This document shows positions 7,666 through 16,600 of a stretch of 37,235 nt of DNA, one piece after another. The position numbers and the translations under genes are program-made. Source of the DNA: Prevotella sp. UBA2756 (GTDB taxonomy: Bacteria > Bacteroidota > Bacteroidia > Bacteroidales > Bacteroidaceae); assembly GCA_002353205.1 (NCBI GenBank), contig DEJE01000018.1, positions 17,077 through 54,311 of the forward strand, given 5' to 3'. Position 1 is the stretch's first letter. Each line of letters starts with the position of its first letter. The notes beneath the pieces are model-generated. The model did no database searches. It was not told where the DNA came from and worked only from the letters and a program-made list of their open reading frames with translations.

Positions 7666-8894
7666 AAGGCCGCAATATATATATAATATGTATAGTGGTA
7701 CTGCTGGCCGTTCTCCTGTTGCTGGAGCTCAGCGTGCCGAAGAAATTCGTGTGGAAGCCCACCTTCAGTCCCAACGACAGCGAACCTTTCGGCTGCTACG
7801 TCTTCGACAGCGTCATGAAACGGTCGTTGCCGCAGGGCTACAGCGTCACCACGGCCACGCTCGACTCCATTGCCCGCGACTCCACGCTGCGCCGCCATAA
7901 CCTGCTCATCGTCGGCAACTACTTCAACGACAACCGTGAGAAGCTGCTGGAGCTCGTCGACAGCGGGCTCTCCGTCTGTCTCGTCGAGGGAGTACTCGGC
8001 TATTCGCTGGCCGACACGCTGCAGCTCTACGCACAGACGCAGGGCAACATCAGCTTCCGGCTGCGCGAGAAGATCACCGAACAGCTCAATCTGCCCGACT
8101 CCATCGTCTGGGAAGACTCGCTCTACGGCAAGCGCATCTTCGGCGTTCCGTCGTTGATAGCAGGGGGAACCATCCACGATCCCGACGGAAAGTCGCAGAT
8201 TCCCGGCTGGACAATCCACGCCCGGCGCACCGTTCCCGACAGTCTTGGCACCACGGTGATCAGTCGAAAGCACGGGCGGGGACAGATTGTCATCAGCATG
8301 TCGCCGCTGCTCTTCACCAACTACGGCGTGCTCGACGCCGGAAACGGCGACTATTGCATGCGCGTGCTGTCGCTCATGGACCGCAGCCGACCCGTGCTGC
8401 GCCTCGCCGACTACCAGAGCACGGTGGAAGGCACGACCGAACAGTCGCCGCTGCGATTCTTCCTCAGCTCGCCGCCGCTGCACTGGGCCGTCTACCTGAC
8501 GTTTGCCACGCTGCTCCTCTTCTTCATCTTCACCGCCCGTCGGCGCCAGCGCGTCATCCCCGTGGTGAAAGAACCGCAGAACCGGCAGCTGGAATTCGTC
8601 CGACTCATCGGCACGCTCTATTTCCAGCGCGCCGACCATGCCGACCTGCTGCGCAAGAAGTATGTCTACTTCGCCGAGAACCTGCGCCGACAGGTATTCA
8701 CCGACATCGACAACGAGGCCGACGACGAGGCCAACTTCCAGCGCATCGCATCGCGCACCGGACTGCCGCTGAACCGCGTCAGGGCCGAACTGCGCCAGAT
8801 TCGCCGCCTGGCCCGCGACCCTGAGGCCGCCGTCAGCGAGGATGTCTTGCAGATGTGCATCGACCAGATGAACGAAATAACAAACGCTATATAA
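7662..8894 (+). CDS. DUF4350 domain protein, membrane anchored
   Basis: This 410-residue protein has an N-terminal anchor at about 5-21 (YIICIVVLLAVLLLLEL) and a large extracytoplasmic region with the DUF4350 domain (about 30-230). A second hydrophobic segment follows at about 268-288 (WAVYLTFATLLLFFIFT). The C-terminal cytoplasmic part is about 120 residues and basic. DUF4350 proteins are thought to resemble the gliding-motility GldG/ABC-accessory fold, but no catalytic residues are evident. The cluster position directly before MoxR is conserved in Bacteroidetes. Function unknown. Confidence 0.84.
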   Translation: MKGRNIYIICIVVLLAVLLLLELSVPKKFVWKPTFSPNDSEPFGCYVFDSVMKRSLPQGYSVTTATLDSIARDSTLRRHNLLIVGNYFNDNREKLLELVDSGLSVCLVEGVLGYSLADTLQLYAQTQGNISFRLREKITEQLNLPDSIVWEDSLYGKRIFGVPSLIAGGTIHDPDGKSQIPGWTIHARRTVPDSLGTTVISRKHGRGQIVISMSPLLFTNYGVLDAGNGDYCMRVLSLMDRSRPVLRLADYQSTVEGTTEQSPLRFFLSSPPLHWAVYLTFATLLLFFIFTARRRQRVIPVVKEPQNRQLEFVRLIGTLYFQRADHADLLRKKYVYFAENLRRQVFTDIDNEADDEANFQRIASRTGLPLNRVRAELRQIRRLARDPEAAVSEDVLQMCIDQMNEITNAI

Positions 8895-8898
8895 CAAC

Positions 8899-9873
8899 AT
8901 GGAACAACAATCAACACCTCTGGCAGAGGTCACCGCCTTCGCAGAGAAGATAGAAGAGCTGCGCCGACAGATTGCCGGCGTCATCGTGGGGCAGTACGAC
9001 ACCGTGGACCTCGTGCTCACCAGCATCCTTGCCGGCGGACACGTGCTCATCGAGGGAGTGCCCGGCGTGGCGAAGACCTTGCTCGCACGCCTCACCGCCC
9101 GCCTCATCGGTGCCGACTTCAGCCGCGTGCAGTTCACACCCGACCTCATGCCGAGCGACGTGCTGGGCACGAACGTGTTCAACATGCAGAGCGGAACGTT
9201 CAGCTTCCACCCCGGACCGGTGTTCGCCGACATCGTCCTCGTCGACGAAATCAACCGTGCACCAGCCAAGACGCAGGCCGCACTCTTCGAGGTGATGGAG
9301 GAACGGCAGGCCACCATCGACGGCACATCGCACGCCATGAGCCCCCTCTACACCATCATCGCCACGCAGAACCCCGTGGAGCAAGAGGGAACCTACAAGC
9401 TGCCCGAGGCACAGCTCGACCGCTTCCTGATGAAAATCACCATGGGATATCCCTCGGCCGAAGAGGAAGTGGCCATCTTGGAGCGTCATCAGCAGAACGC
9501 CGAACTGGTGCAGCTGCGCGACATCGTGCCTGTGGTGAGCAAGGATGAACTGCTGCAGATGCGCGCCATGCTCAGCCAGGTGTTCGTAGAGCCGTCGCTG
9601 CTGCGCTATATCGCCGACATCGTGCAGCAGACCCGACAGAGCCGCGCCCTCTTCCTCGGCGCGTCGCCGCGTGCTTCGGTGGCCATGCTCAACGCTTCGA
9701 AGGCTTACGCGCTGCTGCAAGGGCGACAGTTCGTCACGCCCGACGACATCAAGACCGTCACGCCCAGCATCCTCCACCACCGCATCATCCTCACCGCCGA
9801 GGCCGAAATGGAGGGCCACACGCCCATGAAGGTGACGCAACGGCTCATCGACAAGGTGGAAGTGCCGAAGTAG
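8899..9873 (+). CDS. MoxR family AAA+ ATPase
   Basis: This 324-residue AAA+ ATPase of the MoxR type is a cytoplasmic chaperone-like protein thought to remodel or load metal-, cofactor- or vWA-containing partners. The Walker A is GVPGVAKT (residues 53-60). The Walker B is IVLVDEINRAPAKTQ (about 112-126). Sensor 1 lies in TIIATQNPVEQEGTYKLPEA. The arginine-finger-like region LDRFLMKI follows. Length and motifs are complete. It starts four bases after the DUF4350 stop and is followed by the DUF58 gene, the classic MoxR-DUF58 pair. Confidence 0.94.
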   Translation: MEQQSTPLAEVTAFAEKIEELRRQIAGVIVGQYDTVDLVLTSILAGGHVLIEGVPGVAKTLLARLTARLIGADFSRVQFTPDLMPSDVLGTNVFNMQSGTFSFHPGPVFADIVLVDEINRAPAKTQAALFEVMEERQATIDGTSHAMSPLYTIIATQNPVEQEGTYKLPEAQLDRFLMKITMGYPSAEEEVAILERHQQNAELVQLRDIVPVVSKDELLQMRAMLSQVFVEPSLLRYIADIVQQTRQSRALFLGASPRASVAMLNASKAYALLQGRQFVTPDDIKTVTPSILHHRIILTAEAEMEGHTPMKVTQRLIDKVEVPK

Positions 9874-9952
9874 TTAAGAGTTAAGAATTAAGAGGTAAGA
9901 GTTAAAAATTAGGTATTCTCGCACCCCCGTACCCCCGCACCTCGTACATTAA
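9874..9952 (+). repeat. intergenic repeat cluster (TAAGAGTTAAG type plus YACCTCG type)
   Basis: The gap between the MoxR and DUF58 genes holds a TAAGAGTTAAGAATTAAGAG-like run (about 9875-9910). It is followed by YACCCCCG/CACCTCG units (about 9921-9947), members of the two dispersed families seen again further downstream. Confidence 0.65.
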
Positions 9953-9958
9953 TAGCAC

Positions 9959-11311
9959 ATGTACCTGAAGAAACGCTTCTATATCGTGGCCACCATCATC
10001 ATCCTGCTGACGGCTGCCGGCCACTTTGCTCCGACGTTGTTCGTCGTCGGCAAGGTGTTGCTGTGGCTGTTCGTGGCTGCCACGGTGGCCGACATCGCCC
10101 TGCTCTGGCACCGACGGGGCCTGTATGCCTCGCGACTGTGCGCCGACCGTTTCTCCAATGGCGACGACAACGACGTGCGCATCCGTCTGGAGAGCAGCTA
10201 CCCCTTCGCCGTCAGGCTGTCGGTCATCGATGAGGCTCCCCACATCTTCCAGCGCCGCGACATCGCCTTTGCCGTCGACCTGCGGCCTCGCGAGGGCAAG
10301 ACCATACGCTACACGCTGCGCCCCACGCGTCGCGGTGTCTACGGTTTCGGCCGCGTGCGCGTCTTCGTCAGCACGCGGCTGGGCCTCGTCGAGCGTCGGT
10401 TCACGCAGGGCGAAGCGAAGGATGTCACCGTCTATCCCTCCTTCCTCCACTTCCGTCAGTACGAGCTGCTGGCCATCAGCGACAATCTTACCGAGACGGG
10501 AGCGAAGCGCATACGCCGTCCAGGCAACCATACCGAGTTCGAGCACATTCAGGAATACATCCCCGGCGACGACTTCCGCACCATCAACTGGAAGGCTTCG
10601 GCGCGGCGACACCAGCTCATGGTGAACGTCTATCAGGACGAACGCTCGCAGCGCGTCTACTCCGTCATCGACAAGGGGCGCGTCATGCAGCAGGCTTTCG
10701 GCGGCATGACGCTCCTCGACTACAGCATCAACGCCGCACTGGCGCTCTCCTATGTGGCCATGCGCAAGACCGACAACGCCGGACTCATCACCTTCGAGCA
10801 GCATTTCGACACCTTCGTACCCGCCGACCATCGTCCCAGCCAGATGCAGACGCTCCTCGAGAGCCTCTACGCACAGCAGACGACCTTCGGCGAGAGCGAC
10901 TTCTCAACGCTATGCACAACCGTCAGCCGCCACGTGTCGCGGCGCAGCCTCCTCGTCCTCTTCACCAGCTTCGCCTCGCTCACCGCCATGCAGCGGCAGC
11001 TTCCCTTCCTGCGGCAGCTTGCCCAGCGCCATTGCCTGCTCGTCGTGTTCTTCGAGGACGACGACCTGCGATCCTTCATCCTCCATTCCAACGCACCCTC
11101 ACCGTCGGGGGAGCAGACGAGGAGCCACTCATCGCTCACCACCGAAGACTATTACCAGCACACCATCGCCGAGAAGTTCGAGTATGAGAAGCGTCTCATC
11201 GTCTCCACGCTCAGGCAGAACGGCATCTACGCCCTGCTCACCAGTCCCTCGCGCCTTTCCGTCGCCGTCATCAACAAATACCTCGAGCTGAAGCAGCGCA
11301 ACGTAATATGA
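9959..11311 (+). CDS. DUF58 domain protein (vWA-like)
   Basis: The 450-residue protein has two N-terminal hydrophobic segments (about 8-25 and 29-50), then a soluble region. The DUF58 signature appears as IPGDDFRTINWKASARR (about 200-216). A vWA-like domain follows (YSVIDKGRVMQ, then segments ending near residue 400). DUF58 proteins are the usual partners of MoxR ATPases. The metal site of the vWA fold appears degenerate: YSVIDKGR replaces a DxSxS motif. It is the last gene of the cluster starting at 5022, although repeats on both sides leave a separate transcript possible. Confidence 0.86.
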   Translation: MYLKKRFYIVATIIILLTAAGHFAPTLFVVGKVLLWLFVAATVADIALLWHRRGLYASRLCADRFSNGDDNDVRIRLESSYPFAVRLSVIDEAPHIFQRRDIAFAVDLRPREGKTIRYTLRPTRRGVYGFGRVRVFVSTRLGLVERRFTQGEAKDVTVYPSFLHFRQYELLAISDNLTETGAKRIRRPGNHTEFEHIQEYIPGDDFRTINWKASARRHQLMVNVYQDERSQRVYSVIDKGRVMQQAFGGMTLLDYSINAALALSYVAMRKTDNAGLITFEQHFDTFVPADHRPSQMQTLLESLYAQQTTFGESDFSTLCTTVSRHVSRRSLLVLFTSFASLTAMQRQLPFLRQLAQRHCLLVVFFEDDDLRSFILHSNAPSPSGEQTRSHSSLTTEDYYQHTIAEKFEYEKRLIVSTLRQNGIYALLTSPSRLSVAVINKYLELKQRNVI

Positions 11312-11315
11312 GGGA

Positions 11316-11466
11316 AGTTAAGAGGTAAGAAGTAAGAGGTAAGAGTTAAGAAGTAAGAGGTAAGAGTTCTTTGCAAGCAAAGCGACCAAAGGTCGAGCGA
11401 AGAGTTAAGAATTAAGAGTTAAGAATTAAGAAAATTACTTTCCACTTTCAACTATCCACTTTCCAC
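11316..11466 (+). repeat. dense TAAGAGTTAAG / CTTTCCACTTTCAAC repeat tract
   Basis: About ten near-copies of AAGAGGTAAGAGTTAAG-like 7-mers run from 11316 to 11432. A CTTTCCACTTTCAACTATCC-like tract (about 11437-11466) ends just before the GH43 start. The 32-base two-hairpin element sits inside the run. Confidence 0.7.
11369..11400 (+). repeat. 32-base two-hairpin element, copy 1
   Basis: The element is CTTTGCAAGCAAAG (stem CTTTGC/GCAAAG), then CGACCAAAGGTCG (stem CGACC/GGTCG), then AGCGA. It is flanked on both sides by AGAGTT (11363-11368 and 11401-11406). Copy 2 at 19041-19072 differs at 2 of 32 bases. Confidence 0.7.
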
Positions 11467-11475
11467 TAAAAAAAT

Positions 11476-13194
11476 ATGATGAAGCAACTATTCACTATCA
11501 TGGCCCTTGCGGCCACATGTTCCACCGCAGGAGCACAGACGCTGGCCACGGCCTTCAAGGCTTCGGGCGAGCACAATCCCATCAGCCCGTGCGTGTTCTG
11601 CGCCGACCCCACCGCCATCGACTACAACGGACGGCTCTACGTCTACGGAACCAACGACACCCAGCAGTTCTTCAAGAACGGCAAGACGGGCGGCAACGGC
11701 TACGGCGACATCAAGTCGCTCGTCGTCTTCTCTACCGAAGACATGGTCAACTGGACCTTCCACGGCACCATCGACGTGGCTAAGCTCTGCTCGTCGTGGG
11801 GATGGCGATTCGCAGCATCGTGGGCACCGTCGGCCGTATGGCGCACCAACGCCGACGGCGACGACGAGTTCTTCCTCTATTTCGCCAACAGCGGAGGCAG
11901 CGTCGGCGTGCTCAAGGCATCGTCGCCCACAGGACCGTGGTCGTCGCCGCTCACAAAGCCGATGATCGATGGCAATACGCCCGGCGTGAAACCCTGCAAC
12001 TGGATCTTCGACCCGGGAGCGGTCGTCGACGCCGACGGCACGGGATGGATCGCTTTCGGCGGCGGCGACCCTCAGCCCACGGGCTCCAAGCTGTGGCCCG
12101 GCAACTCGCGCATCGCCAAGCTGAAGCCTTCGATGACCGCCATCGACGGTTCGGCCGTCAACATGCCCGCTCCCTACCTCTTCGAGGCCAGCGAACTGAA
12201 CATCATCGGCGGACGCTTCGTCTACACCTACAACACTTCGTGGTCCGACCGCGACGACTGGGGCAGCTTCGAGGGGAGCAACGGACAGCCCGCACCATCG
12301 TCGTGCAGCATGTGCTACATGACCAGCGACACGCCGCTCACGCCAGCGTCGTGGACCTACCGCGGCGAATACGTGCCCAACGAGGGCAACTTCGGCATGG
12401 GATGGGGCAACAACCACACCCACCTGCATAAGTTCAAGGACAACTACTACCTGTTCTACCACTCCACCATGCTGGAACAGGCCATGAAAGAGGCCGGAGC
12501 CATGGACGCCGATGCCTCGGGCTACCGTTCCATCGGCGTCGATAAGGCGACGGTCAACGAGAGCACGCAGACCATCAGCAAGATGACGCTCACCCGAACG
12601 GGCGTCGAAGCCGTCGGAACGCTGAATCCCTACCGCCTGCAAGAGGCCGAGACGATGGTCACCAGCGGAGGCATCGGCTATGAAGACTTCACCAACATCG
12701 CCAGGAACACGCGCGTCAGCACCCTGGGCAACGACGCTTCACGCAACCTGCAAGTGCGGATGGGCGTCGGAGCGTGGACCGAGCTGCGCCATGTAGACTT
12801 CGGCTCCAACGGCGCCTCGCAGCTCATGTTGCGCGCCAAGGGCGAGGGAACGGTCGAGATCCGCGTGGGAAGGAAGAGTGGGAAGGCGACGGCCACGTTC
12901 CAAGTAGCGTCCGACGACTTCCAGGACTACGTCGTCGACGTCGATCCTGCCAAGCTCAACGGGCAGAAGACCGTCTTCATCGTTGTCTCTGCGGGCACCG
13001 AAGTCTTCGCCGATGCGTGGCTGGCCACCGAGGCGCAGACCGTCGGAATAGACAATGTTGCCACCGACGAGCCCGTCACCACGGAGCGCTACGACCTCTC
13101 AGGCCGTCATGTCGACGGCGACCGTCACCGCGGCATCGTCATCGAGCAGTACACCGACCGTCAGGGCAAGAAGTACACGCGGAAGCGAATGTAA
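11476..13194 (+). CDS. secreted glycoside hydrolase family 43 protein with CBM6-like module
   Basis: This 572-residue enzyme probably attacks arabinose- or xylose-containing plant polysaccharides outside the cytoplasm. A signal peptide (about 1-20, cleaved after AGA) precedes a five-bladed propeller. Catalytic candidates are the Asp of CADPTAIDYNGRLYVYG (base), the Asp of WIFDPGAVVD and the Glu of LFEASELNIIGGRFVYTY (acid). NNHTHLHKF supplies a conserved His. Residues about 395-525 look like a CBM6-type carbohydrate-binding module starting LQEAETMV. The last 45 residues (ERYDLSGRHV then GIVIEQYTDRQGKKY) resemble the C-terminal tails of Prevotella secreted proteins. No susC/susD pair is nearby, so it is not in a typical utilisation locus. 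Substrate is not determinable from sequence alone. Confidence 0.88.
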   Translation: MMKQLFTIMALAATCSTAGAQTLATAFKASGEHNPISPCVFCADPTAIDYNGRLYVYGTNDTQQFFKNGKTGGNGYGDIKSLVVFSTEDMVNWTFHGTIDVAKLCSSWGWRFAASWAPSAVWRTNADGDDEFFLYFANSGGSVGVLKASSPTGPWSSPLTKPMIDGNTPGVKPCNWIFDPGAVVDADGTGWIAFGGGDPQPTGSKLWPGNSRIAKLKPSMTAIDGSAVNMPAPYLFEASELNIIGGRFVYTYNTSWSDRDDWGSFEGSNGQPAPSSCSMCYMTSDTPLTPASWTYRGEYVPNEGNFGMGWGNNHTHLHKFKDNYYLFYHSTMLEQAMKEAGAMDADASGYRSIGVDKATVNESTQTISKMTLTRTGVEAVGTLNPYRLQEAETMVTSGGIGYEDFTNIARNTRVSTLGNDASRNLQVRMGVGAWTELRHVDFGSNGASQLMLRAKGEGTVEIRVGRKSGKATATFQVASDDFQDYVVDVDPAKLNGQKTVFIVVSAGTEVFADAWLATEAQTVGIDNVATDEPVTTERYDLSGRHVDGDRHRGIVIEQYTDRQGKKYTRKRM

Positions 13195-13198
13195 CCGC

Positions 13199-13316
13199 AC
13201 ATATCTCGCCCCCCGTACCCCGCCCCATACATATCTCGCACCTCGTACCCCCGTACCTCGAACCTCGCCCCCATACATATCTCGCACCTCGTACCCCCGT
13301 ACCTCGTACCTCGAAA
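13199..13316 (+). repeat. YACCTCG/YACCCCCG repeat block with a 38-base exact duplication
   Basis: The tract is built from CACCTCG, GTACCTCG and GTACCCCCG units joined by CATACATATCTCG. Positions 13223-13260 and 13269-13306 are identical over 38 bases, offset by 46. It lies between convergent genes. Open frames through it encode only VRG-type repeats and are not genes. Confidence 0.8.
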
Positions 13317-13325
13317 CAACACAAA

Positions 13326-13351
13326 AAGGGTCGCCGACACTTCGGCGACCC
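13326..13351 (-). terminator. rho-independent terminator of the 74-residue protein gene
   Basis: GGGTCGCCGA and TCGGCGACCC form a perfect 10-base stem with loop CACT (13328-13351). On the minus strand it is followed by TTTTTGTG. It ends the 17545-13381 transcript. Confidence 0.85.
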
Positions 13352-13380
13352 ATCAAACAAAATTGAATTACGAAATGGAC

Positions 13381-13605
13381 TTAATAATCCTCTTCTTCAT
13401 CTTCATCATCACCCCATACGGACCAGGCGAACTTTGAGTCGAGTTCGTCCTCTTCCTCGACGTAGTCCCACGAGGTATCGTTCTCCTTGCCCTCAGTATA
13501 CGTGCCAGTGTTCGATGGATTGGCACCATCACCCCACTTGGTTATAGCTTCGCTGAGGTTGAGGACTACACTCTCTGTAGTAGGTTTTAAATACGCTTTC
13601 TTCAT
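13381..13605 (-). CDS. 74-residue very acidic small protein
   Basis: Family function is not recognised. The N-terminus MKKAYLKPTTESVVLNLSE resembles a motif common to small Bacteroidales proteins (MKKxYxKPxxExVxL). The middle is short and Gly/Asn/Thr-rich. The C-terminus is extremely acidic (YVEEEDELDS, then WGDDEDEEEDY). There is no signal peptide. It starts 13 bases after the stop of the 1308-residue secreted protein and ends at a strong terminator, so the two are almost certainly cotranscribed. It could be a chaperone, a precursor peptide or a regulator for its partner. Nothing in the sequence decides between these. Confidence 0.75.
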   Translation of the reverse strand: MKKAYLKPTTESVVLNLSEAITKWGDGANPSNTGTYTEGKENDTSWDYVEEEDELDSKFAWSVWGDDEDEEEDY

Positions 13606-13618
13606 GATGCGGTCCTCC

Positions 13619-16600
13619 TTATTTTACGGTTATCTTTGTATTGTTCACGATGTAGATGCCGGCCGGCAGGTTGACGGTCGAGGTGCTGCCGGCATTGACG
13701 CTGACGTTCTTGATCGTCATGCCGCTGAGCGAGCGGATGGTGAACAGCTGGTCGGCGGTGGCAGTGATGGTGATGAAGCCCTTGCCCGAGCGGATCATCA
13801 TGTCGGCCTTCGTTCCCAGCTCTTCCAGTCGGGTGGTGAATCCGGCGCTCTCCATCTCGTCGAGGTCGTAGGAGATGTAGAAGCCCTTCATCAGCTTGGC
13901 GCCTGAAGTCGTCGTCGGCGGTTCCTCAATGCTGTAGGTGTAGACGCCGCGGAACGGGTAGCTCATCAGGTAACGCTGCGTGCCAGGATAGAGCGTATGC
14001 AGGTCAACGTACTTGTTCTTCGAGAAGTAGAACACATCTTCCGTCACGGCGCGGTCGAACTTACCGCCCGAGTAGGAAGCGTAGTTCGTGAAGTAGTATG
14101 TTGTCTCGTCATAGGAATTCTGTGCCTTCTCACCCATGAGGAGCTTGCCGGAGAAGATGGGGGTTATAGTGCCAACATTGCCATCGGCGTCTTTCTCTTG
14201 GCATGGTCCTGTCGGCGTGGTGGCAGGTGTCGGTGTCTTAGGAATAAATGCACCTGTCTGCTCAGCAACGAACGAGAATGTTTCGCCGCCGGTCGATTCT
14301 CCTACCGTTTCCACCTTAATCATATAGGGTTTATTGGCTTCAGATGTTCGTCCCGTAATCGGTTCGAAGTAAGCCGTGCCGTAGTCTACGCTGCTGCCTG
14401 CTATCGTTGCCATCTCAGCGTTCTTCACCATGCTGTTCACCGTGAACGAACTCTTGCTGTTGGTGTGCTTACCGTTTGTCAGGGCCAGTGTGAAGGGCAG
14501 CATCACCGTAGCGTTGGTTGCCTGGCCGTAGTCAGGACGGGTCAGCAATCGGGTGTAGGTGGCCTTCTTTGCCGCATCCACCTGTACGTTGTACTTCGAG
14601 TAGAACGGCTGCTTGTCCGTCACCACCACGTCGCCGCCCGTGTGGAACAGTCCTGCCGACGACTTATAGGCGGCATTCTTTTCCGTCGATGTGGTGTTCT
14701 CGGGCAGGTAGACAAGCGCATTGACATTCAGTAATGGCTGCAGTTCGGCCAAATCGATGATGTCGGAGCCCTGGCTGCTGTTGATCATTGCATGGAGCGG
14801 CGAGCCGTCAATGTAGAGAATCTGCTTCATCGTGGCCGGAGCGTTGGTGTTGGTCTCATCCAGTGCGGGAGCAATATAATCCTCATCCCCTACGTTTCCT
14901 CGACCTTGGATGTGGTTGATGATTTCCTGATAGGTCAGGTAGCCATCCACCTTCACTGTCTTTCCATCGATGATTTCGGTGTCAGAAGTATCAAGTGTCA
15001 GTCCCCACATGCTGTCTTCGCCATCCTTACCGTTTCCTTTGTCGTAGAGTGTGGCGTCGTAGATCTTCTCCCATGTGAGTTTGGGCGTGAAGTGTTTTGC
15101 CCTCAGTTCAATCTCCATGCGGTAGAAGGCGTAGAAGCGGTGCTGCCAGGCCGTCGTCTTCTTGGCGATGTTGTAACGCGTCTCGTCGGCGGTGAACACA
15201 TAGTATGTGCCCGACTTTTGGTCAGCCTGATCTGCCTGTAGCTGGCAGCTGATAAATTCACCCTTATCGTTGCTGGCCGCGATTGGCGGGCTTGCCGTCT
15301 TGTCGCCAGGATTTGGCGTATTAAAATATGTAGATACCGAGAACGGATATTCTTCCAGCGAAGCACCTTCTACAGATCCTTCTCCACCCGTCAGGTCTTC
15401 TGCATTGTTGAACTTGAAACGATACTTTCCGGCTGTCGACGTAGATATCTTTGAAGCTCCTTCTGCGTTGTACACAGCATTAGGATTATATGCTTCATCG
15501 TATAGTCCGTCGTTGCCGTTACCGTCAATCTTGCCTAAGAAATAGTCAGATGTCACGAAGCTGTAGCGGCTGAAACCGTCGCCGTCGCCTTCGTAATAGG
15601 AGGCGTCGCCATACTTACTGTACAGGTCGGAGAAGGTGAATGTAAGCAGGTCATCTCCATAATCCTCGGGAACGTAGAAAATAAACTTTCCGCCGCTGAC
15701 CGAGAAGTTGTCGGCCGTGAACGACTGTGTCAGCTTCAACACCTCATTGGCGTCGGTGCAAACGATGTCCATCTTGTCGATGTAGGGATCGAGTGCCTGC
15801 AGGTCGAGCTCGAAGTTGACGAGGGCCATGCCCGAGTCAACGCCCTTGATTTCGAACATGATGGCGTCGTTGTTCAGCAGTCCGCCGAAGTCGTCGAAGT
15901 AGGCATCTGCCGGTGTCGAACCGTTCACGGTGACCAAGCCGCCGTCAGCCTCGGGAATCTTGTTGCCTTCGCGGTCGTAGAACTGAATCTTGTATTCTTC
16001 GGCTGTAAACGCAGGGATGTCCTGCTCAGGTGTTTCTATCGTTTCCCATACGGCAAGGTTGCTGGTATTTGTAGAGAGGGTCGGCGCCGTAGATGCTGAC
16101 GTGGTGCCGTGGAGGTAGTAAGTATTGTAGTGCAGACGATTCTGATTGTCTACTTGAATCCGGCGATTCGAGCTTGAGTTACCTGTCGTCAGGGTTCTAT
16201 TACCCCCAGAGGTACAAACCAAATAAGTATTCCCTATATGCACATATCCTTGGTTAGTGATTTCCCATGCCACAGGCGAAGTGCCGAATCTTGCCGATGA
16301 ATTCAGATAATAGGTGGTGCCGTCAGACGTGTAAGTAATGTAATGTGTGGTGGTAGCATCCTGATGCGACGCTTGCGTGTCTTTACCGTAAGCATAGTTG
16401 ATTCTTGCGCCAACAATGCGGTAGCCGATGGGAGCGGGGTTGTCGCTGGAGTTGGTGATCTCCACAGGTGTCTCCACATAGTAAATGCCGTTCTTCAGTC
16501 CGAAATAGGACTTCCCGTCGTTGTACATCTGATAGATTTTCTTCGTCCCTGCAATATCAGCAGGAACACCGTTCTCTACGGCATCCTCCTGATAGAGGTA

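Noticed and set aside
7644..9338. A long open frame (564 codons) on the minus strand opposite DUF4350 and MoxR
   Set aside because: It is antisense to two well-supported genes, has low-complexity Val/Ala/Arg-rich sequence and no recognisable domain. High GC and codon bias create such shadows.
13055..13366. Short frames on both strands across the repeat block after GH43
   Set aside because: They encode only repetitive RGTRYEVRG- or PRTSYLAPR-like strings produced by the YACCTCG repeats.
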